DNA from: Planctomycetia bacterium
GTDB taxonomy: Bacteria > Planctomycetota > Phycisphaerae > UBA1845 > Fen-1342
NCBI GenBank assembly: GCA_015709575.1
Contig: CP054190.1
Span: 2,230,616 to 2,294,615 of the forward strand
Reading direction: 5' to 3'
Length of the DNA stretch: 64,000 nucleotides
Made by a program: the position numbers and the translations under genes. Positions 8,400 to 16,389 of this stretch are shown here, piece after piece. The notes under the pieces are model-generated. The model was given only the letters and a program-made list of their open reading frames with translations. It made no database searches and had not been told where the DNA came from. The first letter of the stretch is position 1. Each line of letters begins with the position of its first letter.

Positions 8400-9554
8400 A
8401 TGGACGAGGAGCAGGTCGTGACCCATCCGTTGCCCGACAACATCTTCCCGCTGCTTGAGAAAATGAAGGAGTTCTCGGCCAGCGACCTGCACCTCAAGAC
8501 GGGGGTTCCACCGGTGTACCGGGTGGCGGGCGAGCTGCGGCGGTCGAACCTCGATCCGTTCAGTGCGGATGGCGGAGAGATCGAGCGGCTGATCGATCCG
8601 ATTATCCCGAAAAAACGCCTGGAAGAGTTTGAGCGACGCGGGGCGCTGGACTTCGCCACCACGCTGCCCAACGGCGACCGCTTCCGCGTCAACATCATGC
8701 GGTCGTGCGACCACATGCACGCGGCCATCCGGCGCGTGCGGGCGGAAATCCCGAGCTTCGAATCGCTGCACCTGCCGCCGATCTATGCGAAGCTGGCGGA
8801 GCAGACGCATGAGGGGCTGGTGATCGTCTGCGGCGTGACCGGCTGCGGGAAAAGCTCGACGCTGGCATCGATGATCGATCACATCAACACGACTCGCCAC
8901 GTGAACATCATCAGCATCGAAGACCCGATCGAGTACCTGTTCCAGGCGAAGCAGGGCATCGTCAGCCAGCGTGAGATCGGGCTGGACGTGGACAACTTCG
9001 CCGACGCTCTCCGCTCCGCGGTGCGCCAGGATCCGGACCTGCTCTTCATCGGCGAAATGCGCGACAAGGAAACGATGCTGGCGGCACTGCAGGCGGCCGA
9101 AACCGGGCACCTCGTGTTCTGCACGCTGCACACGGCTGACACGATGCAGTCGCTGGCGCGCATCCTCGAGTTTTTCCCGCCAGACCAGCACACCTTCATT
9201 CGCAGCTCGCTCGCGAACGGGCTGCGGGCGATTCTCGCGCAACGGCTGATCCCGGCAATTGACGAGAGCATTCAGCGCGTGCCTGCGTGCGAGGTGCTGC
9301 TGGCGGACGCGATCGTCAAGGAGAAGATCCGCGAGGGCGCGGACAACGATCTGCCGGAGGTGATCTCCGGTGCGCGCGACGCCGGGATGCAGAGCTTTAC
9401 CGCGGCGCTGGCAGACCTCGTGCAGAACGAGGCCGTGTATCTCGACACTGCGATGGAGTTCGCCCCGAACCGCGAGCAACTGCTCGCAAGCGTGCGCGGG
9501 ATCAAGACCAGTGCCCAGACGCTGGTACACCGGGTGAAGCGCGGCGGGGGTTGA
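8400..9554 (+). CDS. pilT: PilT-type retraction ATPase
   Basis: This is a hexameric AAA-like ATPase that depolymerises type IV pili for twitching motility or DNA uptake. It has an N-terminal PAS-like domain with SASDLHLKTGVPP, Walker A GVTGCGKSS (residues 145-153), the Asp box IEDPIEY, Walker B DLLFIGEMRD and the His box HTADTMQSLARI. The length (384 residues) is normal for PilT. A GTG at 8418 has a better ribosome binding site (GAGGAG six bases upstream) and would remove six residues, so the true start is uncertain. No pilus structural genes are adjacent. Confidence 0.93.
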   Translation: MDEEQVVTHPLPDNIFPLLEKMKEFSASDLHLKTGVPPVYRVAGELRRSNLDPFSADGGEIERLIDPIIPKKRLEEFERRGALDFATTLPNGDRFRVNIMRSCDHMHAAIRRVRAEIPSFESLHLPPIYAKLAEQTHEGLVIVCGVTGCGKSSTLASMIDHINTTRHVNIISIEDPIEYLFQAKQGIVSQREIGLDVDNFADALRSAVRQDPDLLFIGEMRDKETMLAALQAAETGHLVFCTLHTADTMQSLARILEFFPPDQHTFIRSSLANGLRAILAQRLIPAIDESIQRVPACEVLLADAIVKEKIREGADNDLPEVISGARDAGMQSFTAALADLVQNEAVYLDTAMEFAPNREQLLASVRGIKTSAQTLVHRVKRGGG

Positions 9555-9808
9555 AAATCCGCTGTGTTGGCAGAGGCCGGACTGCGTGGCGAACGCGGCA
9601 CTCACGGTTGCTTCGCTCCCTTTATAAGCGCTCCGGCGAATTTCACTTGTCAGGGTGCGGATATCGACGTAAGTTCGCCGAACTAATTGAGTGCGGCGGC
9701 GGTGCGCGCGGTGCGTCCCGATAGCCGGAATTGAGGAATTTTGCGCCGGGAGGCCTCCCGACATCGATGTCCGGGCCTTCGGCGACACCCGATGGAGGAT
9801 TTCTGCCC

Positions 9809-10933
9809 ATGAAACGGATGCATCTCGGCCTGATCGCCGGCCTGGTGGCCGGCCTAGCGCTGATCCCGGCTTCCCTCGCTCAGAGCGAGGATCTGATCAC
9901 CGAGGACGGCGTGATCACTGGGACGATGGAGATTGACTTCAAGACCCGCACCACGCCCGACACCAGCGGCAAGTACAAGGACGGGTCGCCGCAGTTCGGC
10001 GTGCAGGATGAGTACCGGCTCAACTTCAGCGTGGTGAAGACCACCGAGTTCGCCGGCAAGATCGTCCGCCAGCCGAACATTTTCACGAAGGGCATCCTGA
10101 AGCGCGTGCAAGGCGCGGCGCTGGGCTTCGACATCACGCTGTCGGTGCTGAACCCCAAGGACCTGAAGCAGAAGAAGACCATCGGCAAGTGGGTCGGCAA
10201 CCTGCCGATCAACACCGAGACCGGCGCGTTTGAGCTGGCCGGCGGCATCAAAGAGGAGCGCCCGCTCCGGATCGCCGTGGATGCGGTCGGCAAGGCGGCG
10301 GCGTTTGAGGACCGCTTCAGCGGTCGGCTGATCGGCAAGGCGGAGAAGAAGGAAACGCTGGCCGACTACAGCTACAAGCGCCTGATCGGCAACAAGGAAG
10401 TGACCGTCGTTGTGAAGCGCTCGGACCCGATGCGCTTTGACGGGATCGAACTGGCAAAGGGCCCGGCTGAGATCTATCCGCGCACGGTCGTCAACGGCCG
10501 GCTCGACTATGACTATGAGACCGGCAACTGGCTAACCGACGGCATACGGTTCAACTACGCGCTCAACGGGCGCGAGATCGAGGACGTCGTGACCGGCACG
10601 ATCAAGTGGGTGGAGGATCCGCAGCGCGACGTGAACGGCAAGGGTCACTACGAGTTCAACCTGCGCTTCAACGAGGCCAAGTTCAAGACGCAGACGACCG
10701 AGTCGGACGCCTTCGCCGCCATGAGCGAGGAGGACGCCTTCTTCGCCGTGGACGACACCGTGCCTACTCTCAAGGGACGGATCGAGTTCATCGACACGAA
10801 GGCCTTCGGTTCAGACCTGCCGGCCAACAGCAAAGTCACTTACAACCTGCATGCGAACAAGCTGAACAAGCAGCAGATCATGAACTTCTTCAAGCTGTGG
10901 ATCATCGCGATCGGCCCGACGAACGACGAGTAG
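9809..10933 (+). CDS. Exported protein of unknown function
   Basis: The ATG at 9809 has a GGAGGA site 10 bases upstream and opens a clear signal peptide (MKRMHLGLIAGLVAGLAL, cleavage near ASLAQ). The upstream in-frame ATG at 9731 would bury it. The mature protein of about 350 residues is rich in Lys, Asp and Thr with many predicted strands, and lacks Cys. I do not recognise a family. Some phrases, such as TGTIKWVEDPQRD and GKGHYEFNLRFNE, suggest a beta-barrel or lipocalin-like fold. The gene stands alone and is followed by a strong terminator hairpin, so it is probably monocistronic. Confidence 0.75.
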   Translation: MKRMHLGLIAGLVAGLALIPASLAQSEDLITEDGVITGTMEIDFKTRTTPDTSGKYKDGSPQFGVQDEYRLNFSVVKTTEFAGKIVRQPNIFTKGILKRVQGAALGFDITLSVLNPKDLKQKKTIGKWVGNLPINTETGAFELAGGIKEERPLRIAVDAVGKAAAFEDRFSGRLIGKAEKKETLADYSYKRLIGNKEVTVVVKRSDPMRFDGIELAKGPAEIYPRTVVNGRLDYDYETGNWLTDGIRFNYALNGREIEDVVTGTIKWVEDPQRDVNGKGHYEFNLRFNEAKFKTQTTESDAFAAMSEEDAFFAVDDTVPTLKGRIEFIDTKAFGSDLPANSKVTYNLHANKLNKQQIMNFFKLWIIAIGPTNDE

Positions 10934-10988
10934 CGCTCCCCGTCGGCCGAAACCGGCGCCGTGGCGGCGCTGGATCCCGAATCACGAA

Positions 10989-11023
10989 TCGCGGCCCCGT
11001 CGGAATCCCCGACGGGGCCGCGA
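10989..11023 (+). terminator. Strong hairpin after the exported protein gene
   Basis: TCGCGGCCCCGTCGG at 10989-11003 pairs perfectly with its complement at 11009-11023, giving a 15-bp GC-rich stem and a 5-base loop. The run that follows (CGCGTTTGT) has only a short T tract, so termination may be partly Rho-assisted. It lies 55 bp after the stop at 10933 and separates that gene from the flagellar operon at 11242. In the rest of 10934-11241 I see no gene and no clear promoter. Confidence 0.75.
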
Positions 11024-11241
11024 CGCGTTTGTACCGCTGCAACGCCCCGGGGCCGATGATCGCCGGGCGCTTCCTGCGCGGGCGGCGCAGCTTTCGCCGT
11101 TCGTCTCATAAGACATGCACGATCGGCCGGTGACGGGCGCACTGCCAAACTCCGGCCGCGCAATCGTCGATAGCACTCATACGCGCCGCCGTCGATCCGC
11201 TCCGCGGAGCGACTCCTGGTGCGCGTGGATGAGGTGACACG

Positions 11242-11787
11242 ATGGCGAAGGATAAGTCTGCTGCCGCTGAAACCCCCGCGACAGCGCCGGCGCGGCGCAA
11301 GAAGCTGCCGACGACGGCGCTGCTGATCGGCGGGATCACGATCGTGCAGGCGGTGGGGTTCTTCTTCGCGTTCAAGATGTTCGCCGGACCGCCGGCTGCG
11401 ACGCTCGGCGCCGACGGTCAACATCACGCCGCCGGCGAGGATCCCAAGGGCGAAACCAGCAAGGTAACGACCGAATTCGCCCTGCTCGAGAAGCTGCGGG
11501 TGCCGAACAACAAGTCAGGCCGCATGTTCATGTACGACCTGGACGTGTTTGTCGTGGTCGGGGCGGATCGTCGCCCGATCGTCGAAAAGCTCAAGACCGA
11601 GCGGGCGGCCGAGGTCTCCGATCGCCTTGCGCAAATCGTGCGTGCCGCCGATCCGCGGATCCTGGAGGAGGATGACCTTCGCACGCTGCGGATGCAGATG
11701 CAGTCGGCGCTGTCCACGATCTCCGGCGACCCCGAGTTGATTCAGCGCGTGCTGATTCCTCGCTGTGTGCCGATTCGCGCGGATTGA
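11242..11787 (+). CDS. fliL: Flagellar basal-body-associated protein FliL
   Basis: FliL is an inner-membrane protein that surrounds the stators and stabilises torque generation. This 181-residue protein has a short Lys/Ala/Pro-rich cytoplasmic N-terminus and one membrane helix at about residues 26-46 (TALLIGGITIVQAVGFFFAF). The periplasmic domain resembles FliL, ending RVLIPRCVPIRAD. Similarity to FliL is moderate, but its position at the head of a flagellar export operon supports the call. The start ATG follows a GAGGTGAC ribosome site. Confidence 0.8.
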   Translation: MAKDKSAAAETPATAPARRKKLPTTALLIGGITIVQAVGFFFAFKMFAGPPAATLGADGQHHAAGEDPKGETSKVTTEFALLEKLRVPNNKSGRMFMYDLDVFVVVGADRRPIVEKLKTERAAEVSDRLAQIVRAADPRILEEDDLRTLRMQMQSALSTISGDPELIQRVLIPRCVPIRAD

Positions 11788-11830
11788 TCCCCCAGAGAAC
11801 CTGATCGCACCGGCTCAAGGATGAGCACCC

Positions 11831-12322
11831 ATGCCAGAACACGAGAACACCGGCCCGGGCCAGCCGTCGGCCGAACCGACGGCGCATGAGTCATCGATCG
11901 ACCCGGTCCCAGCGGCGACCGCGCCCGCCGACAACGGCGCGGACACCGCGGCGCTCGAGCCGGCGTCACAGGCTCCCCCTGCCGCCGCACCCGCCATGCC
12001 TTCGATTCCCGTGACGCCCTTCAGTCCCCCCACGCTGGAAGCCGCGGGCGCTGCGCAGACTGAAGCGTCGCTCGACTTTCTCGACGACGTGGAGCTGGAC
12101 GTGCGCGTCGAGCTGGGGCGGGCGGAAATGCTGATCGAGGACGTACTCAAGCTCAGCGCCGGGGCCGTGGTGGAGCTGGACAAGGTTGCCGGCGACCCGG
12201 TGGACATCTATGTCAACGCGAGACTGGTCGCGCGCGGCGAGGTGCTGGTCCTGAACGACACGTTCTGCGTACGCGTCAACGAGATCGTCAGCTCGATTCC
12301 CGAAAGCGAGCCGGCGCGATGA
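11831..12322 (+). CDS. fliN: Flagellar motor switch protein FliN
   Basis: FliN forms the lower part of the C-ring and helps set rotation direction and dock the export apparatus. The C-terminal SpoA domain covers about residues 80-160. It has [33 protein letters not shown] and [15 protein letters not shown], all typical of FliN. The first 75 residues are a Pro/Ala/Glu-rich, probably disordered extension, longer than in enterobacterial FliN. There is no fliM between fliL and fliN, unlike many operons. The stop overlaps the next start by 4 bp. Confidence 0.92.
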   Translation: MPEHENTGPGQPSAEPTAHESSIDPVPAATAPADNGADTAALEPASQAPPAAAPAMPSIPVTPFSPPTLEAAGAAQTEASLDFLDDVELDVRVELGRAEMLIEDVLKLSAGAVVELDKVAGDPVDIYVNARLVARGEVLVLNDTFCVRVNEIVSSIPESEPAR

Positions 12323-13071
12323 CCCGACAGGCGCTGCTGACTCTGCTGCTTGCCGGGGCGGCGGCGCTCACGGCGCGCGCCGACGCGCCGATTGGCGCAG
12401 CGACGCTGCCCCTTTTTGGAGACTCGGGCGGACCACCCCAAAGCGCCGCGCCCGCGGAATCGTCGCCCGGCGCGAGCGGTCACCGCGCGGGCGACGTACC
12501 CGCTCCGGTACCGGCCGCCGCTGACGAGTCCGCACTGCTCCGGCGGCGCGGCGCCGTCTCACGCAGCGACTCCGCCGTCGAACCGGTCGCGACGACTTCA
12601 TCCGGCTGGGTGCGTACCACACTCTCGCTGGCGGCCGTCACGGGCCTGATCCTGCTGCTGGCATGGGGCTACCGCGCCGTGATGACGCGCGGCGCGCTTG
12701 GCGCGTTGACCCGGCCGCGCAAGAGCGTGGCCCTGGAAGTGCTCGCCCGTACGGCGATCACAGCGCGAATCGGCGTGTGCGCCGTGAGGTTCGGCAACCG
12801 AATCGTGCTGATCGGCGTCGGTGGCGATCGCCTGTCGGCGCTGGACGTCATATCCGACGCGGATGCTGCGTCACGCTTTGCCGCCGAGGTGCCGGGGCGA
12901 GCCCCCGCTGGTGTGACCGCTCCTGAGTTCGCCGCGCTGGTCGAGGATGCCGACGCGGCGGTGGAGCGCACGCTGGCGGCGACGGACGCCGATCAGCGCC
13001 TGTTGCGCGTGCATGGAGCGATTCGCAGCGCCGCCGAGCGGATTCGCGCGTCCGCGACCGGAACGCGCTGA
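12319..13071 (+). CDS. fliO: Flagellar biosynthesis protein FliO
   Basis: FliO assists assembly of the FliP ring of the flagellar export gate. This 250-residue protein has a signal-like N-terminus ([21 protein letters not shown]) and a low-complexity periplasmic stretch. A membrane helix follows near residues 100-119 ([20 protein letters not shown]). The FliO domain contains [33 protein letters not shown]. FliO is poorly conserved, so part of the evidence is position: the start overlaps fliN by 4 bp and fliP follows. It carries a longer than usual C-terminal region of about 60 residues. Confidence 0.85.
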   Translation: MTRQALLTLLLAGAAALTARADAPIGAATLPLFGDSGGPPQSAAPAESSPGASGHRAGDVPAPVPAAADESALLRRRGAVSRSDSAVEPVATTSSGWVRTTLSLAAVTGLILLLAWGYRAVMTRGALGALTRPRKSVALEVLARTAITARIGVCAVRFGNRIVLIGVGGDRLSALDVISDADAASRFAAEVPGRAPAGVTAPEFAALVEDADAAVERTLAATDADQRLLRVHGAIRSAAERIRASATGTR

Positions 13072-13110
13072 GGCGAATTCGCACTCGAAACAGGTGGGCA
13101 TGGAGGCCCG

Positions 13111-14025
13111 ATGACCCGTCAGACCGCCGAACTCGCTCACCACCGCGGCCGCGCCCGGCTGCTGATCCTCGTCGCGCTAACGACGGGACTGTGCTGCGGA
13201 TCGACGGCGCTGGCGGATGCACCGGCGCACTCGCCGCCGGGCGCTGCTGCGACGGCGACGGACGGCTCGGCATCCAACGACACCAGCGGCGGATCCACGA
13301 GCACGTCATCAGCCTCTCCGATCTACATCCCCGACGTGTCGCGCTGGCTGCCGAACGCGACCAGCCGGGAATCGCTCAGCTCGTCGCTGCAGATTCTCGT
13401 GCTGATGACGGTGCTGACGATCCTGCCCAGCATCCTGCTGATGATGACGTGCTTCGTGCGGATGATCGTGGTGCTGGTGCTGCTGCGCCAGGCGCTGGGC
13501 ACGCACACGGTGCCGCCGTCGCAGGTGATCGTGGGACTCGCGTTTTTCATGACGCTGCTGGTGATGGCCCCGACGTGGGAGCGAGTCAATCGCGTGGCCG
13601 TACAGCCGTATCTGAATAACCAGGCCGGACAGATGGACGCGCTGACCGCGGCAGGCGGAGTAATGCGCGAGTTCATGTTCAATCAGATCGAGGCCGCCGG
13701 CAACGAGCAGGACGTATACATGCTGTATGAGTACGCAGCGCGGCGGAGCGTCGCCCCGGATGAGACCATCTCGCGGGCTGACGTGCCGATGACGGCGCTG
13801 ATTCCGGCCTTCATGCTCAGCGAGTTGAAGGTTGCGTTCGTGATCGGGTTCCGCATCTACCTGCCGTTCCTGGTGATCGACATGGTGATTGCGACGGTGC
13901 TGGTCGCGATGGGCATGATGATGCTGCCGCCCGTGCTGATTTCGCTGCCGTTCAAGCTGCTGCTGTTCGTGCTGGCGGACGGCTGGCATCTGGTGGCGGG
14001 ATCGCTGATGTCGAGCGTGGTGTAG
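13111..14025 (+). CDS. fliP: Flagellar export gate protein FliP
   Basis: FliP forms the pentameric core of the flagellar type III export gate with FliQ and FliR. An N-terminal signal sequence (about residues 13-36) and a low-complexity linker come first. The conserved body includes LQILVLMTVLTILPSILLM, FVRMIVVLVLLRQALGTH and PPSQVIVGLAFFMTLLVMAP. FIGFRIYLPFL-like and MGMMMLPPVLISLPFKLLLFV segments follow. At 304 residues it is longer than E. coli FliP because of the Ser/Thr-rich linker. The stop is 19 bp before fliQ. Confidence 0.97.
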   Translation: MTRQTAELAHHRGRARLLILVALTTGLCCGSTALADAPAHSPPGAAATATDGSASNDTSGGSTSTSSASPIYIPDVSRWLPNATSRESLSSSLQILVLMTVLTILPSILLMMTCFVRMIVVLVLLRQALGTHTVPPSQVIVGLAFFMTLLVMAPTWERVNRVAVQPYLNNQAGQMDALTAAGGVMREFMFNQIEAAGNEQDVYMLYEYAARRSVAPDETISRADVPMTALIPAFMLSELKVAFVIGFRIYLPFLVIDMVIATVLVAMGMMMLPPVLISLPFKLLLFVLADGWHLVAGSLMSSVV

Positions 14026-14044
14026 ACGAAAGGCGGCTGTTGCG

Positions 14045-14299
14045 ATGCTGGAAATGACCGAGGCGCTGGACCTGGGCCGCATGGCGCTGCTGAAGTCGGT
14101 GATCATCGCCGGTCCGATCCTGGGCATCGGGCTGGTCGTGGGCATCGGCATCAGCGTGCTGCAAACCGTGACGCAGATCCAGGATCAGACCGTCGCGATC
14201 GTAGCGAAGATCGTCGCCATGATCGGAGCGGCGATCCTGTTCGTGCCGTGGCTGGCGATTCGATTGATCGAGTACACCCGCGAACTGCTAGGCGGCTGA
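14045..14299 (+). CDS. fliQ: Flagellar export gate protein FliQ
   Basis: FliQ is a two-helix membrane protein of the export gate, present in several copies around FliP and FliR. This 84-residue protein has the family's usual length. The first hydrophobic segment is VIIAGPILGIGLVVGIGISVLQ, followed by the conserved TQIQDQTV motif. The second helix is IVAMIGAAILFVPWLAIRLIEY. It starts at the ATG at 14045 and lies between fliP and fliR. Confidence 0.96.
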   Translation: MLEMTEALDLGRMALLKSVIIAGPILGIGLVVGIGISVLQTVTQIQDQTVAIVAKIVAMIGAAILFVPWLAIRLIEYTRELLGG

Positions 14300-14319
14300 G
14301 CCGCCGCCCGGAGTGATCG

Positions 14320-15123
14320 GTGCCCGTTGGCCTGACCGAACTTGTCTCCGCCCTGCCGACGTTTGCGCTGGTGCTGGCGCGGATCGGCGGCTTCCTGATG
14401 TTTCAGCCGCTGCTCGGGGGGGAGAGCTTTCCGGTCAACGTGCGTCTGCTGCTGGTCTTTGCGCTGGCGCTGGTCATCAGCCCTGCCGTCGAGGCCCCAT
14501 CCGACCCGCCTGAGAGTTTCGCGGCGCTGGCGATCGGAATGGGAGCCGAGGCGCTGCTGGGTGCGCTGTTCGCCCAGCTTGTGATGATGTGCTTCATCGG
14601 GCTGCAACTGGGCGGCACGCTGATCGCGCAGGAGTCCGGGCTGGCGTTCGGCTCGGTCGTCAACCCCGCCACCGCAGAAGAGGAAAGCGTGCTCAGCACG
14701 TTCTACGTGCAGCTCGCGATGATCGTGTTTCTCGCCGCCGGCGGTCACCGCGTCATCATCGGAGCGGCGCTCGACAGCTTCGCGTCCATTCCGCTGCTGG
14801 CGGTGACGAACGTGCTGGAGCGCGGTACGCCGCTGCTGCTGGACGCCGTTGCGACCGGGTTCTCCATGGGCGTGCGGGTGGCCGCGCCGGCGATCCTGGC
14901 GATGTTCCTGGTCAACGCCGGGCTGGGAATCGTCTCGCGCACCATGCCCCAGTTCAACGTGGTGGCGCTCGGCTTTTCGAGCAAGTCCGTCATCGCCTTC
15001 GGCATTACCGCCGTCACGCTGCCGACCGCCATTGACATGTTTTCGCAGGGCGTCGAGCAGGTGAGCGGCTGGGTGGATGAGCTGTTGCACACGCAGGCGG
15101 CGGCGCATTGGCTGGCCCGCTAG
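14320..15123 (+). CDS. fliR: Flagellar export gate protein FliR
   Basis: FliR completes the FliPQR export gate. This 267-residue protein begins at a GTG with GGAG eight bases upstream. It has about six membrane helices, including ALPTFALVLARIGGFLMFQPL and SVKVIAFGITAVTL-like segments. The conserved stretch AQLVMMCFIGLQLGGTLIAQESGLAFGSVVNPATAEEESVLS matches FliR in pattern. An ATG start is absent nearby, so GTG is likely correct. It is followed by flhB after 74 bp. Confidence 0.95.
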   Translation: MPVGLTELVSALPTFALVLARIGGFLMFQPLLGGESFPVNVRLLLVFALALVISPAVEAPSDPPESFAALAIGMGAEALLGALFAQLVMMCFIGLQLGGTLIAQESGLAFGSVVNPATAEEESVLSTFYVQLAMIVFLAAGGHRVIIGAALDSFASIPLLAVTNVLERGTPLLLDAVATGFSMGVRVAAPAILAMFLVNAGLGIVSRTMPQFNVVALGFSSKSVIAFGITAVTLPTAIDMFSQGVEQVSGWVDELLHTQAAAHWLAR

Positions 15124-15197
15124 ACCGAGGCAATTCGCGCGGATTCGCGCGAACGCGCGGCAACAAGCGCTAATTCGGAGGAACTGGGAGCAATCTG

Positions 15198-16286
15198 GTG
15201 GCGTGGGATGAGGCGGCCGAGCGAACCGAGAAACCGACGGCGCGGCGCCGCTCCGAGGCACGCGACCAGGGAAAAATCGCGCGCAGCACGGACCTGGCGG
15301 CTGCGGTGGGGCTGCTGGCGGCCCTGCTGCTGCTGAATCTGCTCGGGCCGGGAATCACGGGAACGCTGCTCGCACTGACGCAGCACCTGGGCGAGCCGCC
15401 GCCGCTGGCGCCGCAGGATCTGACGACCTGGATCATGCACTGCGTGGACGCAGTATGGCGCTGCCTGCTGCCGTTTCTGCTGATCCTGGCGGTGCTGGCG
15501 GCGCTGATGGGGCTGGGGCAGACCGGACTTTACTTTTCGTGGAAGCGGCTGGCGCCGAAATTCAACGGGTTGAACCCCCTGACCGGGATCAAGCGCCTGT
15601 TCTCGAAGGACAACGTCGTCCGGTTCGCGTTCTCCCTGCTGAAGATGGCGGTCGTGGCCGGCGTGGGCTGGTGGACGATCAGCGCGGATGCCGGATTGAT
15701 CCTCAGCGCCGGGCAGAACGGGGCGGTGGGCGTGCTGCACGCGACCAGCGCCCTGACCTACAAGCTGGCGCTGCGGATGGGGATGGCGCTGCTGATCATC
15801 GGCGTGGCGGACTACTTCTGGCAGCGCTATTCGATGGAGCGGGGCCTGATGATGACGCGCCAGGAGGTCAAGGATGAGATGAAGAACATGGAGGGTGATC
15901 CGGCCATCAAGGCCCGCATCCGGCGGACGCAGTACAAGATGGCGCTGCAGCGATTGCGCTCGGATGTTCCAAAAGCGGACGTGATCGTGACGAACCCCAC
16001 CCACTACGCGGTTGCGCTCAAATACGACGATGCGACGATGGGCGCGCCGCGAGTAATCGCAAAAGGGGCGGATTTCCTGGCCCAGCGGATCCGCGAAATC
16101 GCCCGCGAGCACAGGGTGCCGATCGTCGAGCGGCCCTCCCTGGCTCGGGCGCTCTACGCCACGGTGGATGTCGGCAAGGAGGTCCCGCCGGCGCTGTATC
16201 GCGCGGTAGCCGAGCTGCTGGCATACGTGTACCGCCTCAGCGGTCGGGCGGCACGAACCAACCAGCCTGCAGGAGCTGCCCGCTGA
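15198..16286 (+). CDS. flhB: Flagellar export substrate-switch protein FlhB
   Basis: FlhB controls the change from hook to filament export and undergoes autocleavage. The start is a GTG with GGAGG upstream, giving MAWDEAAERTEKPTARRRSEARDQGK, the typical FlhB N-terminus. Four membrane helices lie in residues 35-210. The autocleavage site N266-P267-T268-H269 is present in VIVTNPTHYAVALKYD. The C-terminal cytoplasmic domain ends near residue 350. Length (362 residues) is normal. Confidence 0.97.
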   Translation: MAWDEAAERTEKPTARRRSEARDQGKIARSTDLAAAVGLLAALLLLNLLGPGITGTLLALTQHLGEPPPLAPQDLTTWIMHCVDAVWRCLLPFLLILAVLAALMGLGQTGLYFSWKRLAPKFNGLNPLTGIKRLFSKDNVVRFAFSLLKMAVVAGVGWWTISADAGLILSAGQNGAVGVLHATSALTYKLALRMGMALLIIGVADYFWQRYSMERGLMMTRQEVKDEMKNMEGDPAIKARIRRTQYKMALQRLRSDVPKADVIVTNPTHYAVALKYDDATMGAPRVIAKGADFLAQRIREIAREHRVPIVERPSLARALYATVDVGKEVPPALYRAVAELLAYVYRLSGRAARTNQPAGAAR

Positions 16287-16389
16287 CCGCGCAGAATTGA
16301 ACCGCACAGCGGGCCGGGACCGATGAGACTGCGGGCGCAGGATGCGCCCATTCCCGGCCGCCAACCGGCCGACGGCGGAGCCGCCACTG

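Noticed and set aside
15120..16364. 414-codon minus-strand ORF
   Set aside because: It is antisense to flhB, whose family features are unambiguous.
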